NCBI GenBank assembly: GCA_900764105.1 | Contig: CAAFMS010000017.1 | Span: 1 to 52,129 of the forward strand | Length of the DNA: 52,129 nucleotides | Origin: Clostridia bacterium | GTDB taxonomy: Bacteria; Bacillota; Clostridia; Christensenellales; Borkfalkiaceae | Direction: 5' to 3' | Shown: positions 8,350-18,221 of the stretch, piece by piece | How the letters are laid out: every line of letters begins with the position of its first letter | How positions within the stretch are numbered: position 1 is the first letter of the stretch | Notes under the pieces: generated by a model | Told to the model about the DNA's origin: nothing | The model's database searches: none | What the model saw: only the letters and a program-made list of their open reading frames with translations | Translations under genes and position numbers: made by a program

Positions 8350-9888
8350 TCAGAAAAGCGAAACGTCTGTTACTTCGATTTCGATTTTTTCTCCCGCAGT
8401 AGCGTATTTATTCAGAAAAAGCATAACCGAACCGTTGGAAGCGGCAAGTTTTTCGCTTTCGACGTCTATCGTCAATTCGGCTTCTCCTTTATCGTCAAAC
8501 TCAAGATCATTACCGTAAACCGTTTTGGGAGACGAGGTCTCGGAATCCCATCTGTCTATCTGAAACCGCACTTGTTTAAGATTTCCGCTGACAAGACGCA
8601 CCTTAATACGCAACTTAGTTGCCGCTATGGTAGCGGTATCGAAGTTAAAGAGATACGAACTCCACTCGTCGCTGGCTGCGGCGGTAAATCCTATTTTTAC
8701 GGTTTTATCCTCATTTATCGTTGCGGTATAAAAATCCGGCGTGGCATTATATTGGTTATTACCCTGTCCCTTTATTCCGCGGAAGGTTTCCGCTTCTTCC
8801 TGCGAAGTCGGCGCAACGTTGAACGTAAACTCATTCCATTCGGAAACGCCCGCGCTGTTTTTGCTGCGAATCTTTGCGATATGCGTGCCTACTTCAAACG
8901 CTTTTTCATCCGTGGGTTTATACGCGCGGCACATCATCGGAGCGTCGCCCGAAGGACGCGTACGTTGCGTAAGGTCGGTAATCGCGTTTCCGTCAACTTC
9001 CAGTTCGTATTCCGAAGCCGCAAAAACACGTTCCCAATAAACGACGCCTTCTTTCACTTCGACGTAACCCGGCGCTTCGGGAGCCTGTTTTTCACCCGCT
9101 ACCATGGCAATCTTAGTGAACTTAATTTCGGTTTCCCCTTTTGTTTCGTCGGTCGTGCCTTCCAACGGACAAGGATTATTCAATTCAAGATAAATGGCTT
9201 TCCAACTTCCTTCTCCGTCGAGATCCACGTCGGTTGTATTCAGACTAACCGAATTTTTTCCGGATTTAACAGCATAACGCTGATACTGTTTGAAACTGCT
9301 TTCGCCGCCGAATTCAAACTGCATAACGGGTAAACTTCCTTTCGTAACTTCGAAATCGAGTTCGAAACTCGTCGCATCCATGGCCGCGTCATACCAAAGA
9401 ACAAGGCTTGTCCATGTATTCGTCATTTTGCTTCTGTCGTAAGACACCACAAACGCATCGTCGTCGCTTCCGTTCACGACGTAATTGATTTCTCCGTTAT
9501 AAGTGTTGTTCTCGATTTTGTTGATACCCGACACGACGTTTTTGCTGAGACGATAACCGGAAACTACGACGACGCATTCGCTTTCGAATTTTCCGTCTTT
9601 CGTAGACGCGGTTATCTTACACGTACCTTCGTTTACACCCGTTACGTTACCGTTTTCATCTACGGTAGCAACGCCCGGATCGCTTGTTTCCCACTTCACT
9701 TCTGCGCTACTCGCCGAAAGTTGTTCGCTTCTGCCCGCATCCAGGCTAAGGTTCTCCTTATCGAGCGTAATCGACGAAGTCTTTTCGGTCGATCCTGTCT
9801 GACCTTCGTAGCATCCGACCATAAGGGTCGAAGTTACCGACAGCGCAAGCGTCAATGCAAGCGCTAAAATTTTGCCTTTTTTGTTCAT
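8350..9888 (-). CDS. Lipoprotein with bacterial Ig-like (Big_2) domain
   Basis: 512 residues. The lipoprotein signal ends in LMVGC (Cys26). A Big_2 Ig-like domain follows (about 40-112; the core includes WETSDPGVATVDENGNVTG). The remaining 400 residues are beta-rich with alternating conserved hydrophobic strands and look like one or two carbohydrate-binding or fibronectin-like modules, which I cannot assign to a family. AGGAGG precedes the ATG. Its place between transporter and glycosidase genes points to a cell-surface glycan-binding protein helping the adjacent ABC system; that role is inferred from context. Confidence 0.7.
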   Translation of the reverse strand: MNKKGKILALALTLALSVTSTLMVGCYEGQTGSTEKTSSITLDKENLSLDAGRSEQLSASSAEVKWETSDPGVATVDENGNVTGVNEGTCKITASTKDGKFESECVVVVSGYRLSKNVVSGINKIENNTYNGEINYVVNGSDDDAFVVSYDRSKMTNTWTSLVLWYDAAMDATSFELDFEVTKGSLPVMQFEFGGESSFKQYQRYAVKSGKNSVSLNTTDVDLDGEGSWKAIYLELNNPCPLEGTTDETKGETEIKFTKIAMVAGEKQAPEAPGYVEVKEGVVYWERVFAASEYELEVDGNAITDLTQRTRPSGDAPMMCRAYKPTDEKAFEVGTHIAKIRSKNSAGVSEWNEFTFNVAPTSQEEAETFRGIKGQGNNQYNATPDFYTATINEDKTVKIGFTAAASDEWSSYLFNFDTATIAATKLRIKVRLVSGNLKQVRFQIDRWDSETSSPKTVYGNDLEFDDKGEAELTIDVESEKLAASNGSVMLFLNKYATAGEKIEIEVTDVSLF

Positions 9889-9926
9889 ATTGGTTTCCCT
9901 CCTGATATATAGATTTTATTAAGGCC

Positions 9927-11636
9927 TCATTGATTAAACGGAAAATCTTTAAAGATTTCCTCATAGATTGCAGACGGAACGTTCGTCATATACAAACGCT
10001 TCCAGTCTTGCGTGATTGTGCGGAATTGTCCGACGCAAACGTCTTTATTGCTGTTCCAGTCGGGCGTCCACTGCAAACCTTTTTCACGCCACCAGTCCGC
10101 TCCGATATTCGCCACGTATTTAGCCTCGTCGATATCGGAAGGCTGCGACGCGTCCCATACGCACAGTCTTATATCCATCTCGGATAAAATATACAAAGTA
10201 TCGTTGTTTTTTACGCTGCCGTCCTGATTAAGAAGTCCCGTTTCGACCAGATCGATCTGACTTCCGAACGGGTGATAGTTATAACCGAGCGTAGCGTAAT
10301 CGAGTTTGATTCTGGTACGTTTTTCCTCGGCGTAATTGATACTGTTTGACATAAAGTTTTTATGCGCGTCGTTTCCGAAGTTTTCGTCGTAAAACGACCC
10401 TTTCGGATTTGCATGTTCGAGCAAAACCCATCCGGAAGATTTCGTATACGCCCATATCTTCATATTCTGAAATTCGATACCCGTATTGGAAACGGGGTTT
10501 TGTCCGTTCTGAAGATAAATCGTAGACCAGATTCCCACGCCCTTCCAGCCGAGCGGTTTGTTGCCGTTACCGGAACCCGCCCTCGGGTGATATTTCCAGT
10601 CGTTGGTGTCGGCGCAAGACGGTACGGCTTCGTGATACGCGCTGTCTACGGAATGTTTCGGCGTGTATGCCGACTCGTCATTAGCGATTTTTTCATCGCT
10701 TAATCTCTTAAAATCCTGCGGATTATCCGATAAATACTTTACGTTTTCCGCGGAGAGGTCGCAGTTAAAAGCGCCGTCTTTTGCAGAAAGATATTTCGTC
10801 GTTCCCGTTTCGAATCCGTTTTTAGACATATCTCGTATCGTCTTCATCGCCTCGACATAGTTTTTTTCGATGCCGCCGCGAATCGTTTCCAACGTGACGT
10901 CGTCCCTTGATTCTTTCGCCGCTTTTTTCAGATTTACTCCGCCGAAATATATCGTTCCGCTGTTTTTCTTTGCCGCGTCCAGACTGCCGAGCGCGCTCCG
11001 CCCGCTCGTATCGAAAATCGCCGTCACCCCGTTTTTATATGCCGAGGAAGCATAATCTTCGGCTTTTACCACGTTCGTTTGCTCTTCGATATACTTTACG
11101 CTTACCGAAGCGTTGCCGACGCCTTGCAAAAAGCCGTACAACACGCGATTATCGAAACCGTTTTCATATACGGAAACATATCCCGCTTTTTTTGCGCCGT
11201 TTTCCGCAATCGTCCGTCCGCCGAGATACCCGTATTCCTCGGGTTGAAACTCCAACGCGCATACGTTGTCTCTCACGTCGCGAAGAGCCGCGTCCAAAAC
11301 GATAAATTTCATTCCTTTGAAACTTTTAACGTAACCTGACAACCCGTTATACGCGTCTCTCCCGACTATGGCAACCGTTTCGATTCCGCCCTTTGCGATT
11401 TCTTCCTCCACCGCGCGGCGATAATTATCCGCGTTTTTTCCGAGTTCAAGCGTTTTGAATCCGCATTTTGCTTCTTCTTTGGCGGCTGCGTATACTCTGC
11501 CGCCGAATTCGTCGTTACTATCGCCCGCATAACAAAGCAAAACTTTTGCGTCCTCTTCGTTTTTCGGCGAGCAGGAACATACGGAAACTATAAGAAACAA
11601 CGATAACGCCGCCGCTAAAATTCTTGTAATTTTCAT
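9927..11636 (-). CDS. BMP/PnrA-like substrate-binding lipoprotein with extra C-terminal domain
   Basis: 569 residues. Signal peptide with lipobox VCSC (Cys22). Residues about 30-330 follow the basic-membrane-protein/PnrA plan: an opening strand VLLCYAGDSNDEFGG, an inter-lobe region near EYGYLGGRTIAENGAKKAGY, and periplasmic-binding-protein type alternating lobes. PnrA proteins normally bind nucleosides and end at about 350 residues; here another 230 residues follow (Trp/Tyr-rich, from about 335) that I do not recognise. A second binding protein inside an operon that already has its own (13502-15160) is unusual; the extra domain may bind the same glycan. Confidence 0.6.
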   Translation of the reverse strand: MKITRILAAALSLFLIVSVCSCSPKNEEDAKVLLCYAGDSNDEFGGRVYAAAKEEAKCGFKTLELGKNADNYRRAVEEEIAKGGIETVAIVGRDAYNGLSGYVKSFKGMKFIVLDAALRDVRDNVCALEFQPEEYGYLGGRTIAENGAKKAGYVSVYENGFDNRVLYGFLQGVGNASVSVKYIEEQTNVVKAEDYASSAYKNGVTAIFDTSGRSALGSLDAAKKNSGTIYFGGVNLKKAAKESRDDVTLETIRGGIEKNYVEAMKTIRDMSKNGFETGTTKYLSAKDGAFNCDLSAENVKYLSDNPQDFKRLSDEKIANDESAYTPKHSVDSAYHEAVPSCADTNDWKYHPRAGSGNGNKPLGWKGVGIWSTIYLQNGQNPVSNTGIEFQNMKIWAYTKSSGWVLLEHANPKGSFYDENFGNDAHKNFMSNSINYAEEKRTRIKLDYATLGYNYHPFGSQIDLVETGLLNQDGSVKNNDTLYILSEMDIRLCVWDASQPSDIDEAKYVANIGADWWREKGLQWTPDWNSNKDVCVGQFRTITQDWKRLYMTNVPSAIYEEIFKDFPFNQ

Positions 11637-11640
11637 ATTT

Positions 11641-12540
11641 TTACCCCTTTACGCTACCAACGGTAATCCCTTTTACGAAATAACGCTGTAAAAACGGGAA
11701 TACAAGCGCGATTGGCAAAACTCCCAAAAATATCTGCGCCGCCTGTAAATTTTTTCCACCGATGTTTTTCAACGCTTCTAATTGTTCGGGAGTAAGAGTA
11801 AATCCCGATTGCTTCGTAGGATCGCTCGAAACGATCATCGTATATAAGTAAGACTGCAACGGATACAAAGAGGGATCGTTCATAAACATAATTCCGTCGA
11901 ACCAACTGTTCCATTGCCCCACCGCGGTGAATAAAACAATCGTAGCGATCGAGGGCATCGAGAGCGGAATGTATATTTTAAACAAAATGGTAAATTGTCC
12001 CGCCCTGTCCAATAAAGCCGCCTCTTCGATATCTCGCGGAATACCTCTGAAAAAATTCATCAACATCAGCACGAACCAGACGTCGCACGCCCCCGGCAAA
12101 ACGTAAATCAGAAAACTGTTCAACAATCCGAGTTGCTTATACAGGAAATACGTAGCAAACAATCCGCCGCTCAAAAACATGGTGACAAGGAAAAACCAAG
12201 TAAATCCCGTTCTTCCTTTAAATCTTCCGTCCGTTTTCGACAACGGATACGCCGTAAGCACCACTACGATAAGCGAAGCCGACGTGCCGAATATCACTCT
12301 CATCACGCTGATCGCGAGCGACGTGAAAAATTCGTTTTTTTGCAAAAGGTACTGATAAGCCTGCAACGTGAACCCTTTCGGCAAAAGAAACACTACGCCT
12401 TTGCTCGTAAATTCGTCGGATGAAAACGACATCGCGAGAAGATGAATGAACGGAAGAATACAAATCAATGCCAGTAAGGTAAGCACCGTATAGTTTATAA
12501 TTTCGAAAGCGACTCTTCCTTTAGTTTTTTTAATTTTCAT
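11641..12540 (-). CDS. Carbohydrate ABC transporter permease, LplC type
   Basis: 299 residues with about six membrane segments. The cytoplasmic EAA loop (EEAALLDRAGQFTILFKIYI region, about 170-190) that docks the ATPase is clear, and the C-terminus YFVKGITVGSVKG is the hallmark end of LplC/YtcP-type permeases. Pairs with the permease encoded 11 bases upstream. No ATPase gene is present in the operon, so a shared MsmX-type ATPase from elsewhere is expected, as is common for this class. Confidence 0.9.
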   Translation of the reverse strand: MKIKKTKGRVAFEIINYTVLTLLALICILPFIHLLAMSFSSDEFTSKGVVFLLPKGFTLQAYQYLLQKNEFFTSLAISVMRVIFGTSASLIVVVLTAYPLSKTDGRFKGRTGFTWFFLVTMFLSGGLFATYFLYKQLGLLNSFLIYVLPGACDVWFVLMLMNFFRGIPRDIEEAALLDRAGQFTILFKIYIPLSMPSIATIVLFTAVGQWNSWFDGIMFMNDPSLYPLQSYLYTMIVSSDPTKQSGFTLTPEQLEALKNIGGKNLQAAQIFLGVLPIALVFPFLQRYFVKGITVGSVKG

Positions 12541-12551
12541 CTCTCGTCACC

Positions 12552-13499
12552 TCAAAACAATCTGTAATCAAACTTTTTGTAGGCAAAATAATACGTTCCG
12601 CCCATAAGCACGAGAGTTACGACCGCCTTTGCGAGGTTTACGGCGCTTGCCACGTCTACCTGACGATTGCCGAACATGCCGAGCCTATATACAAACGTGT
12701 CTATAATATCTCCGCCTTCGTAAACCATCGGGTTGTATAACACCAATACCTGATCGAAACCGCCGTTCAATATTCCGCCGATAGATAAAGTCATGACCAT
12801 TGCCACGACGGGAGCGATGCTCGGAAGCATAACGTTAATAATCTGTCTGACTCTGCCGCCGCCGTCGATTTCGGTCGCCTCGTACAAAGTTTCGTCCACT
12901 CCCATAATGGCGGCAAGGAAGATTACCATATTGTAACCCATGCCTTTCCATACGTCCGATAAAATCACCAACGTCCTGAACCAACCGTTATCGAGGAAAA
13001 ACATAATTCTCGTTCCGAATATTTTTTCGATCACGGTGTTCACAACGCCGCTGTAAGCAAACATTTCAAGCAAAATACTGCCTAAAATGATCCAACTGAG
13101 AAAGAACGGCAAAAAATACATTGTCTGAAAAAACCGCGAAAACCATTTCTTTCCGACTTCGTTGATTAAAATCGCCAAAAGCAACGGCACAATTATTCCG
13201 AGGGCTATCTTTATACCGGAAATCAGCAACGTATTACGCACCGAGTTCCAGAATTTTTCCATTTTAAAAATATAGATAAAGTTTCCGAATCCGTGATTAC
13301 TTGCCCATTCCTGACCGAAAAACGTTCCTTTAAAAATATCGAATTTCTGAAACGCCATCACGATGCCGAACATAGAGCCGTATTTAAAAACCAACGTGAG
13401 AATAACTCCCGGCAGCAGCATCAGCCACCACACCCATTGTTTCTTTACGAATCGCGCGAATTTTGACGAGAAACTATCTTGTAATACATTTTCTTTCAT
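12552..13499 (-). CDS. Carbohydrate ABC transporter permease, LplB type
   Basis: 315 residues, six predicted membrane segments. The first reads WWLMLLPGVILTLVFKYGSM, followed by MAFQKFDIFKG, the typical start of LplB/YteP permeases, and the EAA loop lies near YEATEIDGGGRVRQI. It follows the binding-protein gene by two bases and precedes the LplC-type gene, giving the standard order binding protein, LplB, LplC. Confidence 0.9.
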   Translation of the reverse strand: MKENVLQDSFSSKFARFVKKQWVWWLMLLPGVILTLVFKYGSMFGIVMAFQKFDIFKGTFFGQEWASNHGFGNFIYIFKMEKFWNSVRNTLLISGIKIALGIIVPLLLAILINEVGKKWFSRFFQTMYFLPFFLSWIILGSILLEMFAYSGVVNTVIEKIFGTRIMFFLDNGWFRTLVILSDVWKGMGYNMVIFLAAIMGVDETLYEATEIDGGGRVRQIINVMLPSIAPVVAMVMTLSIGGILNGGFDQVLVLYNPMVYEGGDIIDTFVYRLGMFGNRQVDVASAVNLAKAVVTLVLMGGTYYFAYKKFDYRLF

Positions 13500-13501
13500 A
13501 T

Positions 13502-15160
13502 TTATTTTGCCTGCTTAGCATACCATGCGTTAACTTCCGCGGCAACTTCGTCTCCGCCGATTTTTTGCCACGAGGAAACGAACGAATCCCATGTGTCGTC
13601 GATATTTTTCTCTCCCATAATCGCTTTCAGATAGTATTCCGAAACTTCCTGAGCCATCAACGCGCCTTTGCTTGCCATGGCGGGCGTCGAAATTCCGTAG
13701 AATTCATCGTAAGACACGCGTTGTTCTTCATCGTAAATCTTCAGAATCTGCGCCCACGTCCCGTCTTTATTCACACGGGTCATGATGTTCGCAAACATAT
13801 TTTCCTGATACTTCGTAGCGAAATGATCCGCTTTCCACACAAGATATTCCGGATAAGCGTTCCACAATTTTTTCATGTGCGCCGTCCACGTTTCAGGGGC
13901 TTCCCTCTCCGCTTTCGGGTCGCTCTCTAATTGCCTGTTGATATTTACGTATTGTTCGTTGATATCATACGGATCATAAAATTGCGTAGGACACCAACTC
14001 CATACGTACCCCTTTTCCGGAGCCGCTTCCGGCGTGCCGTCGAGAGCAATATACATATTGATCATCTTGAACAATGCTTCCGGATTTTTGCACTTTTTGT
14101 TCACGACGTAATAGAACTCCACCTGCTGACGATCGATTACTACGTTTTTGCCTTCGGCAAGAGGCATTTTTGCGGCAACCCAGTCGGCGTCGTTTCCGAT
14201 TGCCGTACCGAGAGGATATTCGAATTGCCACCACGGTCCGATCACAACGCCGCATTTATCGCCGAGAACGTCCGCTTGCACGGCGTCAACCGTCGCCGCG
14301 GCAACGTCTTTCGTTAAAATGCCTTCGTTATAAAGTTTGTTCAGCCATTTCAAGGCAGTCTTACTGTTTTCGGATACTTCGTCCGCGTGCAATTTTCCGT
14401 CGCTGCCCAAAATCCATGCGTAAGGACTTGACCCGAACATATTCATATATCTGTCGATCGAAAAATAAGAGCCGGAAATCGCATTGCTCATCGCAAGTCC
14501 GCACGTTGCCCCTTTCTTTTGTTTGAACGCCTTCAACACTTCGTACAATTCCTCCGGATTTTCGGGAACGGAAAGTTTAAGTTCGTTCAGCCAATCCTGA
14601 CGGATATACATCACGGGAACGCCGCGGCGATTGTCGGAATACTGAGGTACGGCATAAATTCCGCCGTCGGCGTCAGTAAGTCTTTTAATGACCTCGGGAT
14701 CGCGATTCAAAAACTTTTTCACGTCTTCGGACGCATATTCGTATGCCGTGGAAAGATTTTTAAGCATGCCCGCCTTTTTCAGCGAAGCGTAATCGCTTGC
14801 CGTGACCTTAAAAATATCGGGCAATTCGTTCGACAACATGGAAAGACTTAGTTTTTCGCTGTATTGCGTAGGCGGAACTTTCCATAAATAGGAAAACTCC
14901 AGATTCAACTTTTCTTTCATCAACTTGATGAACTGCTGATTATCGGGGGTTACACTCTGAGGCACGCGGCTGTCGTTGTGCGCCTGATACTCCATTACTC
15001 CCGTAATCTTAACGGTAGTTTCGTACTTTCCGAACGGATCGCGGTTGGGATCGTCATAATCCGCTCCGCCATTTCCGCGGTTTTTGCCGCAGGAGCAAAT
15101 ACCGATCGCGCATAATACCGCAAGAATAAAACTGACAAGTTTTAAATTTTTATTACTCAT
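13502..15160 (-). CDS. Extracellular solute-binding lipoprotein, LplA type
   Basis: 552 residues. The signal peptide ends in the lipobox GICSC (Cys24). The length and the pairing with LplB/LplC permeases mark the LplA-type binding proteins that take oligosaccharides. First gene of the eight-gene operon, with a GGAGG site and a strong promoter 34-62 bases upstream. The AraC/YesN-type regulator and YesM-type kinase just upstream in the same orientation are the probable controllers. Confidence 0.88.
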   Translation of the reverse strand: MSNKNLKLVSFILAVLCAIGICSCGKNRGNGGADYDDPNRDPFGKYETTVKITGVMEYQAHNDSRVPQSVTPDNQQFIKLMKEKLNLEFSYLWKVPPTQYSEKLSLSMLSNELPDIFKVTASDYASLKKAGMLKNLSTAYEYASEDVKKFLNRDPEVIKRLTDADGGIYAVPQYSDNRRGVPVMYIRQDWLNELKLSVPENPEELYEVLKAFKQKKGATCGLAMSNAISGSYFSIDRYMNMFGSSPYAWILGSDGKLHADEVSENSKTALKWLNKLYNEGILTKDVAAATVDAVQADVLGDKCGVVIGPWWQFEYPLGTAIGNDADWVAAKMPLAEGKNVVIDRQQVEFYYVVNKKCKNPEALFKMINMYIALDGTPEAAPEKGYVWSWCPTQFYDPYDINEQYVNINRQLESDPKAEREAPETWTAHMKKLWNAYPEYLVWKADHFATKYQENMFANIMTRVNKDGTWAQILKIYDEEQRVSYDEFYGISTPAMASKGALMAQEVSEYYLKAIMGEKNIDDTWDSFVSSWQKIGGDEVAAEVNAWYAKQAK

Positions 15161-15193
15161 AATCTTCCTCCGCCGATTATTTTCTTTGATTCG

Positions 15194-15222
15194 ATTATAT
15201 CACGAAAAATTTTCGATTTCAA
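15194..15222 (-). promoter_or_regulatory. Promoter of the saccharide import operon with dyad in the spacer
   Basis: On the minus strand TTGAAA (15222-15217) and TATAAT (15199-15194) are 17 bases apart. The spacer contains a perfect 13-base inverted repeat, CGAAAATTTTTCG, between the two elements, a plausible operator. The start site would lie about 25-30 bases upstream of the binding-protein ATG. Confidence 0.8.
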
Positions 15223-15267
15223 TATCCTGTTTTTTTACATCCTTTTGTTTTTTTTACCATTTTGAGC

Positions 15268-15301
15268 AAAAAAAAGGCTTTTCCCGAGAAAAGCCGAAAA
15301 A
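15268..15301 (-). terminator. Terminator after the YesM/YesN-type operon
   Basis: GGCTTTTC pairs with GAAAAGCC (15276-15295) and the minus-strand transcript continues into eight U residues. It separates the regulator operon from the import operon. Confidence 0.85.
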
Positions 15302-15328
15302 ATTCATCTTTATTTCATTTTATATACG

Positions 15329-16483
15329 TTATGTGTTTTTTCTTCGATAAGCCATCGGCGCGCAGCCGTGCAATTTCGCAAAGGCAATCCCGAATTGCGC
15401 AGGGTTGACAAAACCGCATTTCTTCGCGATATTCGACACAAAATCATCCGTTTCGACAAGCAGTCTTTCCGCAAATCTCATTCTCTGCCCAAGGATATAC
15501 GAATGTAAATTTTCGCCGACGACAGCCTTGAACTTACGCGATAAATACGCCGGATTATAATATACGGCCGAAGCCAGCGTCGTCAGCGAAAGTTCTTCGC
15601 CGAGATGCGTATCTATATATTTTTTAACCGACCCGATAATTTCGTCGCTACAATCTTCCGAAACGTTTTTCGCCTCCTGCCCGTCGCCGATAAAACGGCA
15701 TCCGTTCTTGTTTCCGCCGCATAAACTTTCCAGACGGGAATATCGTATTCCGTCTCTCTCGCCGCGCGGCAGGTCTACGGCAAAAACAGAATAGTTACCG
15801 TCCCTCTCGTAAATATCCTGTTGCAGTCTTTTGGCTCGCTCGATCGCCACGTTCGCATTTTCGGAAAGAGGAATCGCCGCAATCCACTCGTTTTCTTTAC
15901 AAAATGCCGATACGTCTTTTCCGAAAGCATTGCGAAGAACGTTCGCCATGTCTGCCTTACTTTCCGAGAAAATCATAAGCAAAAACAGCCGTTCGGAGTA
16001 TTCTTCGCCGTTTTCTTCTATGGAACGCCACAATTTCATACCGTTGACTTCCGCCGATAATTCATCGTTCAGCCGTACCTGAAAAGCCAATTCCGATTCT
16101 CTCCGTCTCTGTTTCTCCGCCTCGTCGATTTTTTCGCGAACCGCATTCAGTAAAACGGCGTCATCCTCTAATTTCAACACGTAAGACGCCTCGGGAAACT
16201 TCAACGCCTCATACGCATAGGAAAAATCGCTATACCCGGTAAGAAAAATAATTTTCAGATTCGGGTACGATGACAAAAGCGATTTACATAGCGATATCCC
16301 GTTGCATTTCGGCATATCGATATCGCACACGATTATATCTATGTAATGCGTTGCGCAAAAATCTTTTGCCTGCTGCGATCCGTAACAGACGTAAACTTCG
16401 GCGTCCGTGTTTAACTCGGCAATCAAAGTACCGGCTATCGAATCGGCTATATTTCTCTCATCATCAACCACCAATATCGTCAT
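15329..16483 (-). CDS. YesN-type response regulator with AraC DNA-binding domain
   Basis: 384 residues. The N-terminal receiver has the acidic pair in VVDDE, the phospho-acceptor Asp in VCDIDMPKCNG (about residue 54) and LTGYSDFSYAYEALKF, the usual YesN-type pattern. A poorly conserved linker follows, then two AraC helix-turn-helix motifs at about 280-384 (LTTLASAVYYNPAYLSRKFK; VSNIAKKCGFVNPAQFGIAF). It begins three bases after the kinase stop. The likely target is the import operon promoter at 15194-15222. Confidence 0.92.
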   Translation of the reverse strand: MTILVVDDERNIADSIAGTLIAELNTDAEVYVCYGSQQAKDFCATHYIDIIVCDIDMPKCNGISLCKSLLSSYPNLKIIFLTGYSDFSYAYEALKFPEASYVLKLEDDAVLLNAVREKIDEAEKQRRRESELAFQVRLNDELSAEVNGMKLWRSIEENGEEYSERLFLLMIFSESKADMANVLRNAFGKDVSAFCKENEWIAAIPLSENANVAIERAKRLQQDIYERDGNYSVFAVDLPRGERDGIRYSRLESLCGGNKNGCRFIGDGQEAKNVSEDCSDEIIGSVKKYIDTHLGEELSLTTLASAVYYNPAYLSRKFKAVVGENLHSYILGQRMRFAERLLVETDDFVSNIAKKCGFVNPAQFGIAFAKLHGCAPMAYRRKNT

Positions 16484-16486
16484 TTT

Positions 16487-18196
16487 TCAATCCTCCCGCT
16501 TAGAACACAGATATATCGTTACTTTCAATCCCCCGAGATCGCTGCGCTTCACGAACAACTCGCCGCGCCCGCCGGCATAATGCAGTAATCTTCTGCTTAC
16601 GTTAACCAATCCGGACGTTTCTTCGGGATTAACGAGTTTTTCGGATAACTCTTCGATCTGTAAGTCGCCGATATCGCCGTTATCGTCGAATTCTATTCTC
16701 AGATTGTTCCCTTCCTCAAAATAACGCACTCTGAATATTCCGCCCTCTTCTTTGTTCGCAAACGCATATTTATAAGCGTTTTCGGCAATGGGCTGCATAC
16801 ATAATTTCGGAATAGGCATTTCGCGAAACGCTTCCGGCGGAGAATCGATTTGCAAATCTACCCGCTCGTTAAAACGTATTCTTTGTATTTCGAGATAATC
16901 GCGCATATTATCGGCTTCGTCGCGCAGTTTTACGATCGGCTCGGCATTGCGCGTAATATATAGGAATAGTTTGGACAATCCGCCGGTCATACGCTCTACG
17001 CTCTCTATGTCGCCCATTTTGCAAAGACTGCGGATATTCGCAAAACAATTATATAAAAAATGAGGATTTATCTGCGCTTGTAACGCCTTGAACTCGCTTT
17101 CGACTCTCATCGACTTCTGTCTGTAATTTTCTTCGATATAACTCGATATCGAAGAAGTCATATAATTGAATCCGTCGTATATATTCTGAAAATCGGACGT
17201 AATGTTATCCTCTATGCGGACGTCGAAATCCCCGTCGCTCACCTGTCGCATCGCGCCGAGTAGTCGTGAATACGGACGGCTGAAAAAATGACGGAACATC
17301 AAAAATAAAGCAAAAGCCACGAAACAAAGCAATACGCATGCAACGATGAAATATATTGTAAATGCGCTTAAAGCGGGATCTGCAGACGCGGCGTCGAAAT
17401 TTACGTATAAAGGAAGTACGCTCATCAACTTGGTATAGTAGACGATCCTTCCGTTCCTGAGTATCGGTTTATCCGTTTCTTCTTCGGATAAAACAGTCCC
17501 CGCCGCGACGTCTTCGTCCGAACAGATTATCAATAAAGAATCATCTTCCGCGTAAGGCTTCGTCTGCACTTTGGGAAATGCCGTAAGAGTCAGATTTTTT
17601 GCGATATGATCCGCGTCAAGCAGTACCGCCAATACCGAATTATCCTGTTCGGACAGCGACAGCGTTATCAATATTTCTCCGTTATTTCTGAGATTGCCTT
17701 CGTAGGTAGGCGAATAGCAATGTTCTTTTATAGCCGTATCAAGCAACTGCTTGCGATAATCGTCGCTGACAAAAGTATATAGCGTGTTATACGATAACTC
17801 CCCGTTGGGAGCGATCCACAGCGCGCACGAATCGATTACGTCGTAATAGGTCGTCAAAGACACAAGATCGTCTATCGTTCTGTTAATCGCGGCATTACGA
17901 GCATAGGAATCGCCCGATATTTTATCGTAATAATAGGCTTTAAGGCGAACAACGGTATCGCTTTTCATCAGCGAAAATCCCGCTCTCGATATGTTTTTGA
18001 CATCGTTCGCAATGTTCTCAGTTAACGCGGCATAACTGTCTTCCACGATTTGTCTCGTCCTGTTTTTTGCCGTTCTGTTCGACACGAATAGATTTACCGA
18101 TATCAGTAGACCGAACAGAAAAATAATTATTATTTCTATCAAAGCAAAAACGGTAACTAACGACAATTTCCTTTTTTTTGCTCTTACCCCGTTCAT
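16487..18196 (-). CDS. YesM-type sensor histidine kinase
   Basis: 569 residues. A membrane segment near 15-40, an extracytoplasmic sensor region, and a second segment at about 275-300 are followed by a HAMP-like linker. The His-kinase block ALQAQINPHFLYNCFANIRS carries the phospho-acceptor His and the ATPase region (about 460-569) carries IAENAYKYAF and DNGDIGD. This is the LytS/YesM class, which senses sugars or their binding proteins. Preceded by a leader of about 200 bases with direct repeats and a strong promoter. Confidence 0.92.
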   Translation of the reverse strand: MNGVRAKKRKLSLVTVFALIEIIIIFLFGLLISVNLFVSNRTAKNRTRQIVEDSYAALTENIANDVKNISRAGFSLMKSDTVVRLKAYYYDKISGDSYARNAAINRTIDDLVSLTTYYDVIDSCALWIAPNGELSYNTLYTFVSDDYRKQLLDTAIKEHCYSPTYEGNLRNNGEILITLSLSEQDNSVLAVLLDADHIAKNLTLTAFPKVQTKPYAEDDSLLIICSDEDVAAGTVLSEEETDKPILRNGRIVYYTKLMSVLPLYVNFDAASADPALSAFTIYFIVACVLLCFVAFALFLMFRHFFSRPYSRLLGAMRQVSDGDFDVRIEDNITSDFQNIYDGFNYMTSSISSYIEENYRQKSMRVESEFKALQAQINPHFLYNCFANIRSLCKMGDIESVERMTGGLSKLFLYITRNAEPIVKLRDEADNMRDYLEIQRIRFNERVDLQIDSPPEAFREMPIPKLCMQPIAENAYKYAFANKEEGGIFRVRYFEEGNNLRIEFDDNGDIGDLQIEELSEKLVNPEETSGLVNVSRRLLHYAGGRGELFVKRSDLGGLKVTIYLCSKRED

Positions 18197-18221
18197 AATT
18201 CCTCTCTTAAATATTCTGTCG

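Noticed and set aside
8572..9333. Plus-strand frame of 253 residues opposite the Ig-like lipoprotein
   Set aside because: Same reasoning; no start signal and the minus-strand gene has signal peptide, Ig domain and ribosome site.
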